This document shows positions 51,274 through 60,449 of a DNA stretch of 64,000 nucleotides, in pieces. Positions within the stretch are counted from its first letter, which is position 1, and the number at the start of each line of letters is the position of its first letter. The notes under the pieces are model-generated. The model saw nothing but the letters and a program-made list of their open reading frames with translations, was not told where the DNA came from and did not search any database. A program made the translations under genes and the position numbers. This DNA comes from Candidatus Chlorohelix allophototropha (GTDB taxonomy: Bacteria > Chloroflexota > Chloroflexia > Chloroheliales > Chloroheliaceae): NCBI RefSeq assembly GCF_030389965.1, contig NZ_CP128400.1, forward strand, positions 1,860,001 to 1,924,000, read 5' to 3'.

Positions 51274-52584
51274 TTAGAGGGAGGTGTAAACAATGTTACC
51301 CTGTCCATCCACCTGTACCTTCAAAGCCGGAAGCGCGATACGTCCGGGGCTTCGGGTGGCTGCGCCGGTGGCAGGATCGAAGCACGCGCCGTGCAGCGAG
51401 CAGTATAGTTGCTTCAACCCCTGATTGTACACTAGGTCAAAGGGGCGGTGAGTGCAGATGCCGCTAAAAGCTTTAACCGAACCGTCCGCCGTCCGCGTTA
51501 CAAAAGCCCTTTTGTGAGTGTCGGGCGTAGTAAATTGCTGAACCGTGCCCACCGGCAGCGAAGCGAGAGTGGCAAGCACCGTACCACCTGAAACAGCCGC
51601 AGGAGTAGTGGTTTTCGCTTGGGCGTTCGCTTGAGCGGTAGTTGTAGCAGCGGCAGGCGCTTGAGTCTGTGCGCGCTGAGTTTGATTCGAGCCGGGAACT
51701 GGTTGTGTACCGCGCAGTCCGCCATCCCGTCCGTTACCGCGTACTGGTGCAGTAGTAGCAGGCGCGGTGGTGGTGACTTCCGGCGTAAGGTCAGCAACCG
51801 CCGTTTGGCTATTTTCCTTGAAAAGCAGCGGGCGTAGCACCATGCCGCCGCCAAAACCCGCGAGTACCGCCGCACCCATTACTACGACAAAGCGGCGGCG
51901 CATAACATCGCCCTTTGCCTCCACCGGCACAGGCGCACCGTACAACCCGGCGCGGGAACGATCACGCGCCATAAATATTACGATACCAACACCCTGCGCC
52001 AGCAAAGTCACCGCTACCAAGCCTATCAGGACGAGGTAGAGCGTGGTGGCACGCTCGTTGAAAATCAGGTAACCGAGCGTATGCAGCGCAGTCAGACCGA
52101 ACAAGGGGTAATTAAAACGCTGAATAGCTTTCCAGCGTTTCCCCTTCAAATACTTGAGTGAGCGGTTGTTAGAGAACACCAACAGTACCACCGTTATGAG
52201 GGTGGCGAGAAGCCCGGTGTAATTGGCGAAACCAAACGTGTTTATCTGAGGCACGCCATTTTCAAAGAAGTAATAGAGAACACCGTTGTTACTGTAAAGT
52301 TGGAAAGAAATAAGCACATGCACCAGCGCAGTTAGCCCCATCCAAATGCCGAAATCGCGGCGCAGATTCAAGTTAACAGGGTTTTTGCGCTTGCGCAGCA
52401 GGTTGAGGGGCCCGATTGCCAGCGTGGCGACCAGCAAAATTAGCGCACAGTAGCCAAGCCCATCCGTCAGAACCACGTTCAGAGGGGCAGCCCCTTCGAG
52501 TAAAAAGGCTACATAACAGGATAATACCGTGAAAAGTGCCAATCCGGCATGACTCATATACCGGGTTTTACCAAAACGCGCCAT
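51274..52584 (-). CDS. Ferric-reductase-like membrane protein fused to Rieske iron-sulfur domain
   Basis: 436 residues. The N-terminal part has about six or seven membrane helices with His residues (TALVHVLISFQ, FGLTALHTLGYLIF) in the pattern of the ferric reductase-like haem domain (MsrQ/YedZ type). A further anchor (VVMGAAVLAGFGGGMVL), a Thr/Ala/Gln-rich linker (about 270-335) and a Rieske domain with ligands in CTHRPFD and CSLHG follow. The second Cys of the usual CTHxGC box is missing, so the disulfide of high-potential Rieske proteins is absent. It probably passes electrons across the membrane to or from an outside Rieske centre. The start ATG is chosen for GGAG 10 nt ahead. Confidence 0.85.
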   Translation of the reverse strand: MARFGKTRYMSHAGLALFTVLSCYVAFLLEGAAPLNVVLTDGLGYCALILLVATLAIGPLNLLRKRKNPVNLNLRRDFGIWMGLTALVHVLISFQLYSNNGVLYYFFENGVPQINTFGFANYTGLLATLITVVLLVFSNNRSLKYLKGKRWKAIQRFNYPLFGLTALHTLGYLIFNERATTLYLVLIGLVAVTLLAQGVGIVIFMARDRSRAGLYGAPVPVEAKGDVMRRRFVVVMGAAVLAGFGGGMVLRPLLFKENSQTAVADLTPEVTTTAPATTAPVRGNGRDGGLRGTQPVPGSNQTQRAQTQAPAAATTTAQANAQAKTTTPAAVSGGTVLATLASLPVGTVQQFTTPDTHKRAFVTRTADGSVKAFSGICTHRPFDLVYNQGLKQLYCSLHGACFDPATGAATRSPGRIALPALKVQVDGQGNIVYTSL

Positions 52585-53029
52585 ATAAACAAATTTCTCC
52601 AAAGAATAAATACTTCCGCTCTTCAAATATTCAAACAAATTGAGCGGTGATGCCTAGCTTCAGCAATATAAACAGCCAATCTATTAAGAAAAATTATAGA
52701 CTTCAATTATTGGAATCAAATTAAAAAATGTAATTTATTTATTAAATAATCGCAAAGGGTTACTTAAGAAAGGCAGAATAATTGCAAGAAGGAAATTACC
52801 CCCTATAAAATGTTCCTCAAAGGGGGTTCAGGCAACTTGCTCAAGAGGATTAACAATTAAAACCGTAAAACGAGGGTTGGGGTAAGACTTTCGGTAACAA
52901 GGGGCTTAATCTAAAACCGGGCGCATCGCAATGCGCTCCTACCCCGAACCACATCCGTACGAGACGGTTTTAATTCGTAGGGGCGTATTTGAATACGCCC
53001 TTCGTTGGGCTTAACCAAGTCAAGCCGCC
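52585..53029. repeat. Intergenic region with REP-like palindromes (cluster 5)
   Basis: 445 bp between two minus-strand genes. It holds a degenerate GCAT-type hairpin at 52919-52938 and a perfect GTATT-type hairpin at 52981-53000 preceded by GTAG. The part from 52640 to 52800 is AT-rich with no supported gene. Confidence 0.75.
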
Positions 53030-54727
53030 TTAACCGAGTGGCGTTGGTTTCGGTAAGTTACCCAAATCTTTTTTAACGCCCGGTTTGGGGAGATTAAATT
53101 CCATAGCGGCAGTAACTTTAATGAGCTTAGCCATCATCTTAAAGCCGCGCAACAACCAGAACAACAGGTTGAAGGCTACCATCAAGCTGATGGGGATAAC
53201 CAGTAGGACTAAACCCCAGTTAGGCTCTTGCCCTTTGGAATTATGCTCAATCAACTGATTGATACCAAAATCTACCAGATAGGGCAATCCAAAACCAAGC
53301 ACCGTAATTACTGCCAGCAACCACACAAAACGTAATAGCACCTTCTGAATGTAGGTTCGCACCTGAGTCCAGCTAATTTTGCCCGCAAAGCGTTGGCGCA
53401 ATACATCTTGCAAGCGGGATAACACCATAATAAAGGTAATAAGCATTACCACCACACATTCAACCACGAATAACATCATCACCAGCATCGTGAAGGATAA
53501 GAACCCGGAAGCGCCGTCAGCCTGCAAGAAGTTATCCACCCCGGCGTTGACGGTTTCCATCAACATGGCAGCGATCGGATTGAAGAAAAAGACCAGCGCC
53601 AAGCTCATCAAGAAGGCAACTACGGTGATGGCAACGGCGAAAAAGGCAAGCACCTTAACTTCAGTCCACATCAGCTTCTTGGCAATCTCCCGCATCGTCA
53701 GGCTAGAATTTTCTTTCGCGCTGATGATTCCGGCGGCGCGTGAATCGAAATCGGGCAACTTCTTCTTGTAATGTTCCGCTTCCATTACATCCACCGGATA
53801 GGTTAACATCCGCATAACATCCGGTCGGATACGCATTAAGAACAGCAGCAGCAAGACCAAGAAGCTTACCAACGAAATATAGTTAAGGAAAGGCATGACA
53901 AACCCAACCGCATCGCTGGTAAAATTAACCAACGGGTCTTGCTTTAACTGATTAGCATTGTCCAGAATCAAGTCAAAAGCGGCTTTATCCGGGTCGGCGG
54001 TATTCAGATTATCGGCTAGGCTGACAAACATGGTGGTGTAATCTTCCACCAATTGATCGCTCTGGTCGATCAAGTTATTGAGCGCCTCTCGCTGCAAAAC
54101 CACCTGCGGGTTGGAAATCCCCCCTAGAATTCTGCCGTTCAAGAATTGAATTCCCCACAAAGCTGAACCCAATACCAGCAAAATTACGGTCACTACCAGC
54201 GCTTGTGGCAAATAGAACTTATACAGACTACCCAATTTAACGTTGGGAACTCGCTGTGCAATCTTTTTGCGAACTACCAGCGGATAGACCATAAAACCGA
54301 TAAAAGCCAGCACCGGCATCCCAATCACTATTACTAGAAAGACCCAGAAAAGGCGCGTATCGGCGGTTTTTTGAGTTTTCTGGTCGAGCCGCTCAATCGC
54401 TATCGGCACATAATCGCGCACCTTCTGAGCAGCAATAGCTTTGATTTGCTTTATTTCGTCCTCGGAAAGCCCGCCTTTGGCAAGCTCAAGTAACTGGGCT
54501 TTTTCTTCCGCTGTAAAAGCTTCGTCCACCTTAAAGCCATCTTCATCGGTATATTGTAATTGGGTTTGGTCGCCGGGAGTATTCTGACTGTCGGGGGGTG
54601 TTTGCGCAAAAGTATCTCGGCTGGTCAGGCTAAAACAAAGAATTAATATCATAAGACCGGCTACAAAACTACTGCCATATCGCCAGAGGCGAGATCTATT
54701 GAGGGGTTTTGAACTATTTTTCGGCAT
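53030..54727 (-). CDS. Large multi-pass membrane protein, unknown
   Basis: 565 residues. An N-terminal hydrophobic signal/anchor (about residues 18-38, ending near DTFAQ), an acidic outside segment with TAEEKAQLLELAKGGLSEDEIKQIKAIAAQK, then about eight further membrane helices in four groups with long loops. The C-terminal tail is Pro-rich (NLPKPGVKKDLGNLPKPTPLG). I recognise no family. The start ATG is supported by GGAG 9 nt ahead; the in-frame codons before it lack a site. It stands alone, divergent from the CoA-transferase gene with a 350-bp AT-rich gap. Confidence 0.75.
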   Translation of the reverse strand: MPKNSSKPLNRSRLWRYGSSFVAGLMILILCFSLTSRDTFAQTPPDSQNTPGDQTQLQYTDEDGFKVDEAFTAEEKAQLLELAKGGLSEDEIKQIKAIAAQKVRDYVPIAIERLDQKTQKTADTRLFWVFLVIVIGMPVLAFIGFMVYPLVVRKKIAQRVPNVKLGSLYKFYLPQALVVTVILLVLGSALWGIQFLNGRILGGISNPQVVLQREALNNLIDQSDQLVEDYTTMFVSLADNLNTADPDKAAFDLILDNANQLKQDPLVNFTSDAVGFVMPFLNYISLVSFLVLLLLFLMRIRPDVMRMLTYPVDVMEAEHYKKKLPDFDSRAAGIISAKENSSLTMREIAKKLMWTEVKVLAFFAVAITVVAFLMSLALVFFFNPIAAMLMETVNAGVDNFLQADGASGFLSFTMLVMMLFVVECVVVMLITFIMVLSRLQDVLRQRFAGKISWTQVRTYIQKVLLRFVWLLAVITVLGFGLPYLVDFGINQLIEHNSKGQEPNWGLVLLVIPISLMVAFNLLFWLLRGFKMMAKLIKVTAAMEFNLPKPGVKKDLGNLPKPTPLG

Positions 54728-55078
54728 GCTAGGTGACTCCTTCTTCGATGGGTGTGATTTATAGAAAATGCTGCTAAAGCTATTCTTTGCCACCTTTACT
54801 CTTTATAAAGTAAAAGAATGGTTAACAAAGGTAAATATATGACAGAAAAATAGTACATTTTAATGATTAATACAATAGGTTCAGACCGATTATTAGAAAA
54901 CGATAAGAAACTGTAATAATTAGGGTAAGGTCGTATGCCGAGGCGGGCGGTGTTCTGAAAAATAGCTTAAAGCGAAGTAGAATGTTATAATTGTAACAAT
55001 CTTCGGCGTTACAATATCGGTATCAGCCTTTCATGAATGCCGCTAGATTACCTACACAACTCAGAAAGGAAATTCCCA
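54728..55078. other. Divergent intergenic region, AT-rich
   Basis: 350 bp between the unknown membrane protein (minus) and the CoA-transferase (plus). It presumably holds both promoters, but no convincing hexamer pair was seen and no gene is supported. Confidence 0.5.
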
Positions 55079-56596
55079 ATGTCCTCCGGTTCAAGAATAC
55101 TGTGCAGCCAATTGCGCGACAAAATCATGTCCGCAGAAGAAGCGGCTGCGCTTATCCCAACGCATGTCAATATCGGTATGAGCGGGTTTACGGGCGCAGG
55201 CTATCCCAAAGTAACCCCCACCGCGCTGGCAAAGCGTATTATGGATGCTAATTTAGCGGGCAACAAATTTAAAATCGGGGTCTGGACGGGCGCATCTACC
55301 GCCCCGGAACTAGACGGCGCACTGGCTATGGTAGAAGGAATCGAGCTTAGACTCCCCTATCAATCCGACCCAACCTGTCGTAAGCGCATCAACAACGGCG
55401 AAATGGAATATATTGACATACATTTGAGCCACGTAGCCCAATTTGTATGGTTTGGCTTTCTCGGAAAGCTGGATATAGCCCTAATTGAAGTGGCGGGAAT
55501 CCTCGAAGATGGTCGCCTGATTCCCTCCTCCTCGGTTGGCAATAATAAAACGTGGATTGACCAAGCCGATAAAGTTATTCTGGAAGTGAACTCATGGCAA
55601 AGCGAAAAGCTGGAAGGTATGCACGATATCTACTACGGCACAAAATTGCCGCCTGATCGCTTACCTATCCCCATAATTCGCCCGAATGACCGCATCGGCA
55701 CGCCCTATTTTGATTGTCCACCCGAAAAGATAATTGCGATTGTGGAAACCAACTCGCCCGATCGCAACTCGCCCTTCAAAGACCCGGACGCGGACTCCAA
55801 GCGAATCGCCGGACACCTGTTGGAATTTCTGGAACATGAGGTTAAGAAAGGGCGCATCCCGCCTAACCTGTTGCCGCTGCAATCGGGCGTGGGTAACATT
55901 GCCAACGCGGTATTAGCCGGTTTGAGCGAAGGTCCTTTCGAGGGTCTTACCGCTTACACCGAAGTTATACAGGATGGCATGCTCTCTATGATGCTTTCCG
56001 GGAAATTGGAAAGCGCGTCTGCCACCGCTTTCTCGCTCAGCCCTGCCGCTATCAAGGAGATGAACCAGAATCTCGACCTATACCGCGATAAAATTGTGTT
56101 GCGTCCGCAGGAAATCAGCAACCACCCGGAGGTAATTCGCCGTCTGGGCTGTCTGGCAATGAACGGCTTGATTGAAGCCGACATCTACGGCAACGTAAAC
56201 TCTACCCATGTGATGGGAACGCGCATCCAGAACGGCATCGGCGGTTCGGGAGACTTTGCCCGCAACGCTTATCTGTCATTCTTCATGACTCCCTCACAAG
56301 CTAAGGGAGGCGCGATTTCTAGCATTGTGCCGATGGTTTCGCATGTGGATCACACCGAGCATGATGTGCAGATTATCGTGACCGAACAGGGCTTGGCAGA
56401 TTTGCGGGGTCTTTCGCCCAAGCAACGCGCCAAGCAAATCATCGAAAATTGCGCACACCCGGATTATCGCCCGGCATTGCGCGATTATTACCGCCGTTCG
56501 CTAGAGTTATCTCCCGGCAAGCAAACGCCCCATCTATTAGAAGAGGCTTTTAGCTGGCACTTGCGCTACCAACGCACCGGCAGCATGCACGCCTAA
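55079..56596 (+). CDS. Acetyl-CoA hydrolase/succinate CoA-transferase family
   Basis: 505 residues of the AarC/Ach1/Cat1 type: GMSGFTGAGYPKVTPTALA near the start, the active-site Glu in YTEVIQDGMLSMM, and GGSGDFARNAYLSFF plus VTEQGLADLRGLSPKQRA at the C-terminus. These enzymes form a glutamyl-CoA thioester and move CoA between acetate and succinate or hydrolyse acetyl-CoA; the transferase role is likelier for this subgroup. The start ATG is supported by AAAGGA 8 nt ahead; an earlier in-frame ATG lacks this. It is a single gene ending at a strong terminator. Confidence 0.93.
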   Translation: MSSGSRILCSQLRDKIMSAEEAAALIPTHVNIGMSGFTGAGYPKVTPTALAKRIMDANLAGNKFKIGVWTGASTAPELDGALAMVEGIELRLPYQSDPTCRKRINNGEMEYIDIHLSHVAQFVWFGFLGKLDIALIEVAGILEDGRLIPSSSVGNNKTWIDQADKVILEVNSWQSEKLEGMHDIYYGTKLPPDRLPIPIIRPNDRIGTPYFDCPPEKIIAIVETNSPDRNSPFKDPDADSKRIAGHLLEFLEHEVKKGRIPPNLLPLQSGVGNIANAVLAGLSEGPFEGLTAYTEVIQDGMLSMMLSGKLESASATAFSLSPAAIKEMNQNLDLYRDKIVLRPQEISNHPEVIRRLGCLAMNGLIEADIYGNVNSTHVMGTRIQNGIGGSGDFARNAYLSFFMTPSQAKGGAISSIVPMVSHVDHTEHDVQIIVTEQGLADLRGLSPKQRAKQIIENCAHPDYRPALRDYYRRSLELSPGKQTPHLLEEAFSWHLRYQRTGSMHA

Positions 56597-56604
56597 TATA
56601 AAAA

Positions 56605-56636
56605 CAAGGCAGGGGGTTTAAGCCCCTTGCCTTTTT
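56605..56636. terminator. Terminator between convergent genes
   Basis: AAGGCAGGGG and CCCCTTGCCTT form a stem with one bulged base and a short loop, followed by five T. It lies between the CoA-transferase (plus) and the glycosyltransferase (minus). Confidence 0.8.
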
Positions 56637-56643
56637 ACTGAAA

Positions 56644-58176
56644 TTATCCTTCAGGTTGTTTTTCTAACAAAATAAGCTCAAGTATAGACTGCTCTGGATT
56701 CCCATATTGCATTTTGAAAGTGCTTTTGTAGCCGGGTGGTAGATTAGGGAAAATATTATTAATAACCCAGTTTCCATAGCCATCATACAAACTGACCATC
56801 CAAATGCGCTGGCGGTTTTTGAAGATTGATGCAACCTGCTCTTTCACCTTCGCCTGATCGGTAACAGCCAACCGATCGAGGTTGCCGGGTGCCGCTAGTT
56901 GATGAAGGTAGTAATAATCAAAAGAGGGTTGGGTATAATTCCAGGGGTTAGAAAGGAAAATCAGGTCGTTATCCTGCTGATTAGCTACAATATGATTGAC
57001 CATACCCCGCCAATCCTGGTATGAATAATGCTGGGTATAGTTAACCTCAGATATAAGGTTAAGACCGAGCACAGCCAGCAACGCAAGATAAGGAGCATAT
57101 TTCCAATAGCGTGCCAAAACCCAAATTCCTACTGCTACTGTCATTAGAAAAGTTGGGACGCAAAACATAAAATAGCGGATTCCAAAATTTGGTCGAATCA
57201 AACTGCTAAGCCACGAGGTAAATACTGGAAGCAAGCTACTGCAAAATAGAAAAACAGCCATCTTTGCCCGATTTTGCCATACCCATATCAAGCCGATCAA
57301 ATAAAGCGGCAAAAATACTGCCCCTACCAACATTAAATAGCCATTTGGAATAAATTCGCTAGAAAATGCTACTAGAGTAGCTATTAGTTGGCTTGGTCCG
57401 GTATTAGTAAAAAATGTTAAACCGTAGGTAGTTTGCAAAAGAAAATTTGATAGCCACGGAATAAAACAAGCCCCTACCAGCATCAAGCTGACTAACAAAC
57501 GTAAAATATTGCCCCACTGTCTGAAAAAGACAAATAATAAAAATACCGCTTCTGCCAGAATTACGTGAAAACCAAGGTAGTGGGTATAGGGTAGAATAGC
57601 GGCTAATGGAATATAAATTGCCCATCTCCAGAGTTGTGTTGGTCTCTCGCTCACAAACAGCGTTGCACCTAAACTGATTATCACTAGCAAGGCAAACCAT
57701 GAGTAGGGTCTAATGCTTTGAGACCAGAAAAGTTGTAAAGGAGAGACGCTCAAGAAAAGCATAGCGGTAAAAGCTATTTTTCGATCGAGGTATCTTCGCG
57801 CTATATAATAAGTTACCGCAATGGTTATCACGGCAGCTATAACCGAAAGTAACCTTACATTAGCTTCTCCCAAACCTACCAATTTTACCCACAAATGCAT
57901 TACTGGGAATTGCAGAGGAGGGTGTACATCATACTTTGAAAAAATAGTAAAAGTTTCCCAGAAAGGCGTGCGGTGAGCAATATCTAGGTCTAAAGTTTCA
58001 TCATACCAAAGAGAATTTCTAGTAAGGTTAAACAAGCGTAAGCCCAACGCCAACGCCAGAATTAAAACCAGCGCTACCTTCTCTGTAGTAGGATTCCACG
58101 TCATAAGCTTTAGCGGTTTAGGCGCTTCGTAGGTGTAAATTTTCTCTTCTTTGGCAGCTTTGCTAGATATACTCAT
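56644..58176 (-). CDS. GT-C fold membrane glycosyltransferase (ArnT/PMT-like)
   Basis: 510 residues with about 10-12 membrane helices. The first outside loop has LWYDETLDLDIAH, with the Asp-Glu pair typical of polyprenyl-phosphate-dependent GT-C enzymes, followed by YDVHPPLQFPVMHLWVKLVG (HPPL motif). The C-terminal part contains a soluble outside domain (IFLSNPWNYTQPSFDYYYLHQL). By family it transfers a sugar from a lipid-phosphate carrier to a protein or lipid outside the membrane. It is a single gene, convergent with the CoA-transferase. Confidence 0.88.
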   Translation of the reverse strand: MSISSKAAKEEKIYTYEAPKPLKLMTWNPTTEKVALVLILALALGLRLFNLTRNSLWYDETLDLDIAHRTPFWETFTIFSKYDVHPPLQFPVMHLWVKLVGLGEANVRLLSVIAAVITIAVTYYIARRYLDRKIAFTAMLFLSVSPLQLFWSQSIRPYSWFALLVIISLGATLFVSERPTQLWRWAIYIPLAAILPYTHYLGFHVILAEAVFLLFVFFRQWGNILRLLVSLMLVGACFIPWLSNFLLQTTYGLTFFTNTGPSQLIATLVAFSSEFIPNGYLMLVGAVFLPLYLIGLIWVWQNRAKMAVFLFCSSLLPVFTSWLSSLIRPNFGIRYFMFCVPTFLMTVAVGIWVLARYWKYAPYLALLAVLGLNLISEVNYTQHYSYQDWRGMVNHIVANQQDNDLIFLSNPWNYTQPSFDYYYLHQLAAPGNLDRLAVTDQAKVKEQVASIFKNRQRIWMVSLYDGYGNWVINNIFPNLPPGYKSTFKMQYGNPEQSILELILLEKQPEG

Positions 58177-58382
58177 TTCTGCTCTTCCAAGAAATTAAAT
58201 AGCTTTTGTTTAGCACATAAATTTCAAAGTGATAAGAATTAATTTGTAAATCGTTTGGGTTAGACAATTAATAACTTTGAGCTTAGTTTAAGGTATTATA
58301 TATTATGTTTTGAATTAGTAGTTTTTATAACTTGTAATCATGTGAGGCTGAAGTGAAGTAAATAAGTGTTACAGGATAGTAA

Positions 58383-58556
58383 TGGGCGGGCGATGCTTTT
58401 GGCGCGGGGTTGCTGGCGCGAATTGTTGCTGCCGGATTGGACAATTTCGATTATAATAACTTCGCGCAGGTGTCGGAAGCCTGTCGTTTTGCAAATGCAA
58501 CGGGCGCGCTGCCTACTACTCGACCCGGCGCAATTCCGGCGATGCCATCTATCTAA
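58383..58556 (+). pseudogene. Decayed PfkB-family sugar kinase, C-terminal fragment
   Basis: In this frame the DNA reads WAGDAFGAGLLARIVAAG, then SEACRFANATGALPTTRPGAIPAMPSI and a stop. This matches the C-terminal part of PfkB/ribokinase-family kinases: the signature GAGDAF with the catalytic Asp, and FANAxGALxTTRxGA. Stops TAG and TAA lie directly upstream in frame and no N-terminal part exists, so only about 57 codons remain. It is likely a relic of a deleted kinase gene; the GC-rich fragment sits abruptly after AT-rich DNA. Confidence 0.75.
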
Positions 58557-58601
58557 TAGAAAGGTGCGACGCTTTCTCAATAATTTTATGGAGAAGTAAC
58601 T

Positions 58602-59051
58602 ATGTATTGCCATAAATGCCAGTTTGGTTGCGATGAGTCCGATGCCTTTTGCCGCAAATGCGGGGCGGTGTTGGCGCAAGAAGGTCAGTTTAGCGAAACG
58701 ACTGTTACCGCTCTGGAGGTGGTAGAATCGCGCTTGCCAGTCAAAGCCGCCGCCCGCAAATTGCCCACGTATCTAGCGAAGGCGGGAGAGTTGCTTGCCA
58801 GCGAAACCGGGCAGAAGTTGGCAAAGGGCGCGATGGTGGTTGCGCTCAGTGTTGCCGCCGAGATTATTGATCAGGCGGTGAAGCAGGACAAGAAGCGCAA
58901 GTTGGCGCGTATGTCTCCCGGTGATGTGGTGCGTTCGCTTAGTCCGCTCGATAACGGCTTTACTCCTCCCACTTTATCAAACGGTGTGAGTGAAACTTAT
59001 GATTATTTTTATGAACGTTGGATAATTCGCCGCACTATCCGCCGTGATTAA
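58602..59051 (+). CDS. Zinc-ribbon protein, unknown
   Basis: 149 residues. The N-terminal zinc ribbon has YCHKCQ and FCRKCG, followed by an acidic-to-basic helical stretch with repeated Ala/Lys (VKAAARKLPTYLAKAGELLASETGQKLAKGAMVVAL) and a tail with YDYFYERWIIRRTIRRD. The helix KGAMVVALSVAAEII could be membrane-peripheral. Double zinc-ribbon proteins of this kind are common and usually unassigned. A GGAG precedes the ATG. Confidence 0.75.
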   Translation: MYCHKCQFGCDESDAFCRKCGAVLAQEGQFSETTVTALEVVESRLPVKAAARKLPTYLAKAGELLASETGQKLAKGAMVVALSVAAEIIDQAVKQDKKRKLARMSPGDVVRSLSPLDNGFTPPTLSNGVSETYDYFYERWIIRRTIRRD

Positions 59052-59069
59052 AGCTAAAGGCAGGTAGAA

Positions 59070-59594
59070 ATGATTATTGGCGAAAAGATCAATTTGCGCC
59101 CCTATAACCGCGAAGATGTACGACAATTTGCAGCTTTGACAAATGACCTTTCTTATAGTAGTGAATTCAATTTTTTTGGGTTGCGTTCTCCTGAAATGGT
59201 GGAACATTCTTTTGAGGAGGATGGTTTTCTGCATTTCCAACGGGGGCGGTTGGTGGTGACGATACCGGAAGGAACGGTAGTCGGGATGGTCAGTTATCAT
59301 CTGTTAACCTACGGACCAAACGACGGCAGCCGGGTTTATAACATCGGTATCACCTTGATGCAAGAGCAGCGCGGCAGGGGTTACGGCACAGAAGCGCAAA
59401 GCTTGTTGGCACATTATCTGTTGGCGACCTATCCGATTATGCGGGTAGAAGCTACCACCGATGTGGAGAATCTGCCGGAGCAACGTTCGCTGGAAAAAGC
59501 CGGGTTTACCCGTGAAGGTGTGCTGCGGAAGGCGCAATGGCGCAACGGGGAACACCGCGACATCGTAGTCTACAGCAAGTTGAGGGGCGAATAA
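59070..59594 (+). CDS. GNAT-family N-acetyltransferase (RimJ/RimL-like)
   Basis: 174 residues: INLRPYNREDVRQFAALTND at the start, YNIGITLMQEQRGRGYGTEAQSLLAHYLL carrying the acetyl-CoA loop QRGRGYGT, and VEATTDVENLPEQRSLEKAGFTREGVLRKAQWRNGEHRDIVVYS, the typical RimJ/RimL-type end. The substrate is unknown. It starts 18 bp after the zinc-ribbon gene, so the two are likely co-transcribed. Confidence 0.9.
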   Translation: MIIGEKINLRPYNREDVRQFAALTNDLSYSSEFNFFGLRSPEMVEHSFEEDGFLHFQRGRLVVTIPEGTVVGMVSYHLLTYGPNDGSRVYNIGITLMQEQRGRGYGTEAQSLLAHYLLATYPIMRVEATTDVENLPEQRSLEKAGFTREGVLRKAQWRNGEHRDIVVYSKLRGE

Positions 59595-59731
59595 CGCTCG
59601 TTCCTTTTTCCCACAATCCGTTGGAGCAAGCATAGAGGCAAGTAGCAGTTTGGCAGGTTAGCTTACGGCTGTTATACTGGTTAGTGAATTAATTAACAAA
59701 TAGATTTGAACTATAGATGAGGGATTGTAGT

Positions 59732-60232
59732 ATGGGTGCAATTGACGAAGTTCTCAAAGCCAATTTGAATTATGTGCAGAATTTCTCAGGTCAGGACTTG
59801 CCGCTTGAACCGGCACGACATCTGGCGGTAGTGGCTTGCATGGATTACCGGATTAATATCGAGCATGTATTGGGCTTGAAAAACGGTGATGCCAACATCA
59901 TCCGCAACGCCGGGGGCTTGGTGACGGACGATGCGTTGCGCTCGCTGCTGGTATCCACCCATATGCTAGGGGTGGAAGAGATTATGATTATCAACCATAC
60001 CGAATGCGGTATGCTCAAGTTCAAGGACGAAGATTTGCTGTCCCGCTTGCAACGCAATTCCGGCACTGCTACGGTTTCGCCTGCCGCTTTCTATGCTTTC
60101 TCCAATCTGGAAGAGAACGTGCTGAATCAGATGCAACGGGTAAAGTCGCACCCATGGATAGCGAGTGGGATAACAGTGCGCGGCTTCATCTACGATGTAA
60201 AGAGCGGGCGGCTGACCGAGATACGCGGCTGA
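59732..60232 (+). CDS. Beta-class carbonic anhydrase
   Basis: 166 residues. Zinc ligands fit the short beta-CA form: Cys36 and Asp38 in VACMDYRI, His89 and Cys92 in INHTECGM, with RNAGGLVTDDALRSL between. It interconverts carbon dioxide and bicarbonate, which would supply bicarbonate to carboxylases such as AccC (pathway link inferred). The ATG at 59732 is chosen since GAGGGA lies about 8 nt ahead; an ATG five codons earlier is also in frame. Confidence 0.93.
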   Translation: MGAIDEVLKANLNYVQNFSGQDLPLEPARHLAVVACMDYRINIEHVLGLKNGDANIIRNAGGLVTDDALRSLLVSTHMLGVEEIMIINHTECGMLKFKDEDLLSRLQRNSGTATVSPAAFYAFSNLEENVLNQMQRVKSHPWIASGITVRGFIYDVKSGRLTEIRG

Positions 60233-60449
60233 TTATAATAATAATGTACCCTACCAACTCATCTTCTTTTAATAAATGACACAAGTCGATTTAACCTGGT
60301 TTACACTATTGCTGATTTAATTTATAAATACTTAATTTAATTATGTGACTAAACTTATTGCTTATTGTTTGAATTTGAGAGATAATAGAAGGCATATGAA
60401 AACTCCCGGCTAAATGTTATTATAGATAAGCTTTTTTAAGAGTTTCAAA

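Noticed and set aside
42801-53000. Palindrome clusters as CRISPR arrays
   Set aside because: Spacing is irregular, stems differ between copies, there are no equal-length unique spacers and no cas genes. They fit REP-like repeats.
58366-58599. Plus-strand 77-codon frame upstream of the zinc-ribbon gene
   Set aside because: It is out of frame with the recognisable PfkB kinase remnant that occupies the same DNA.
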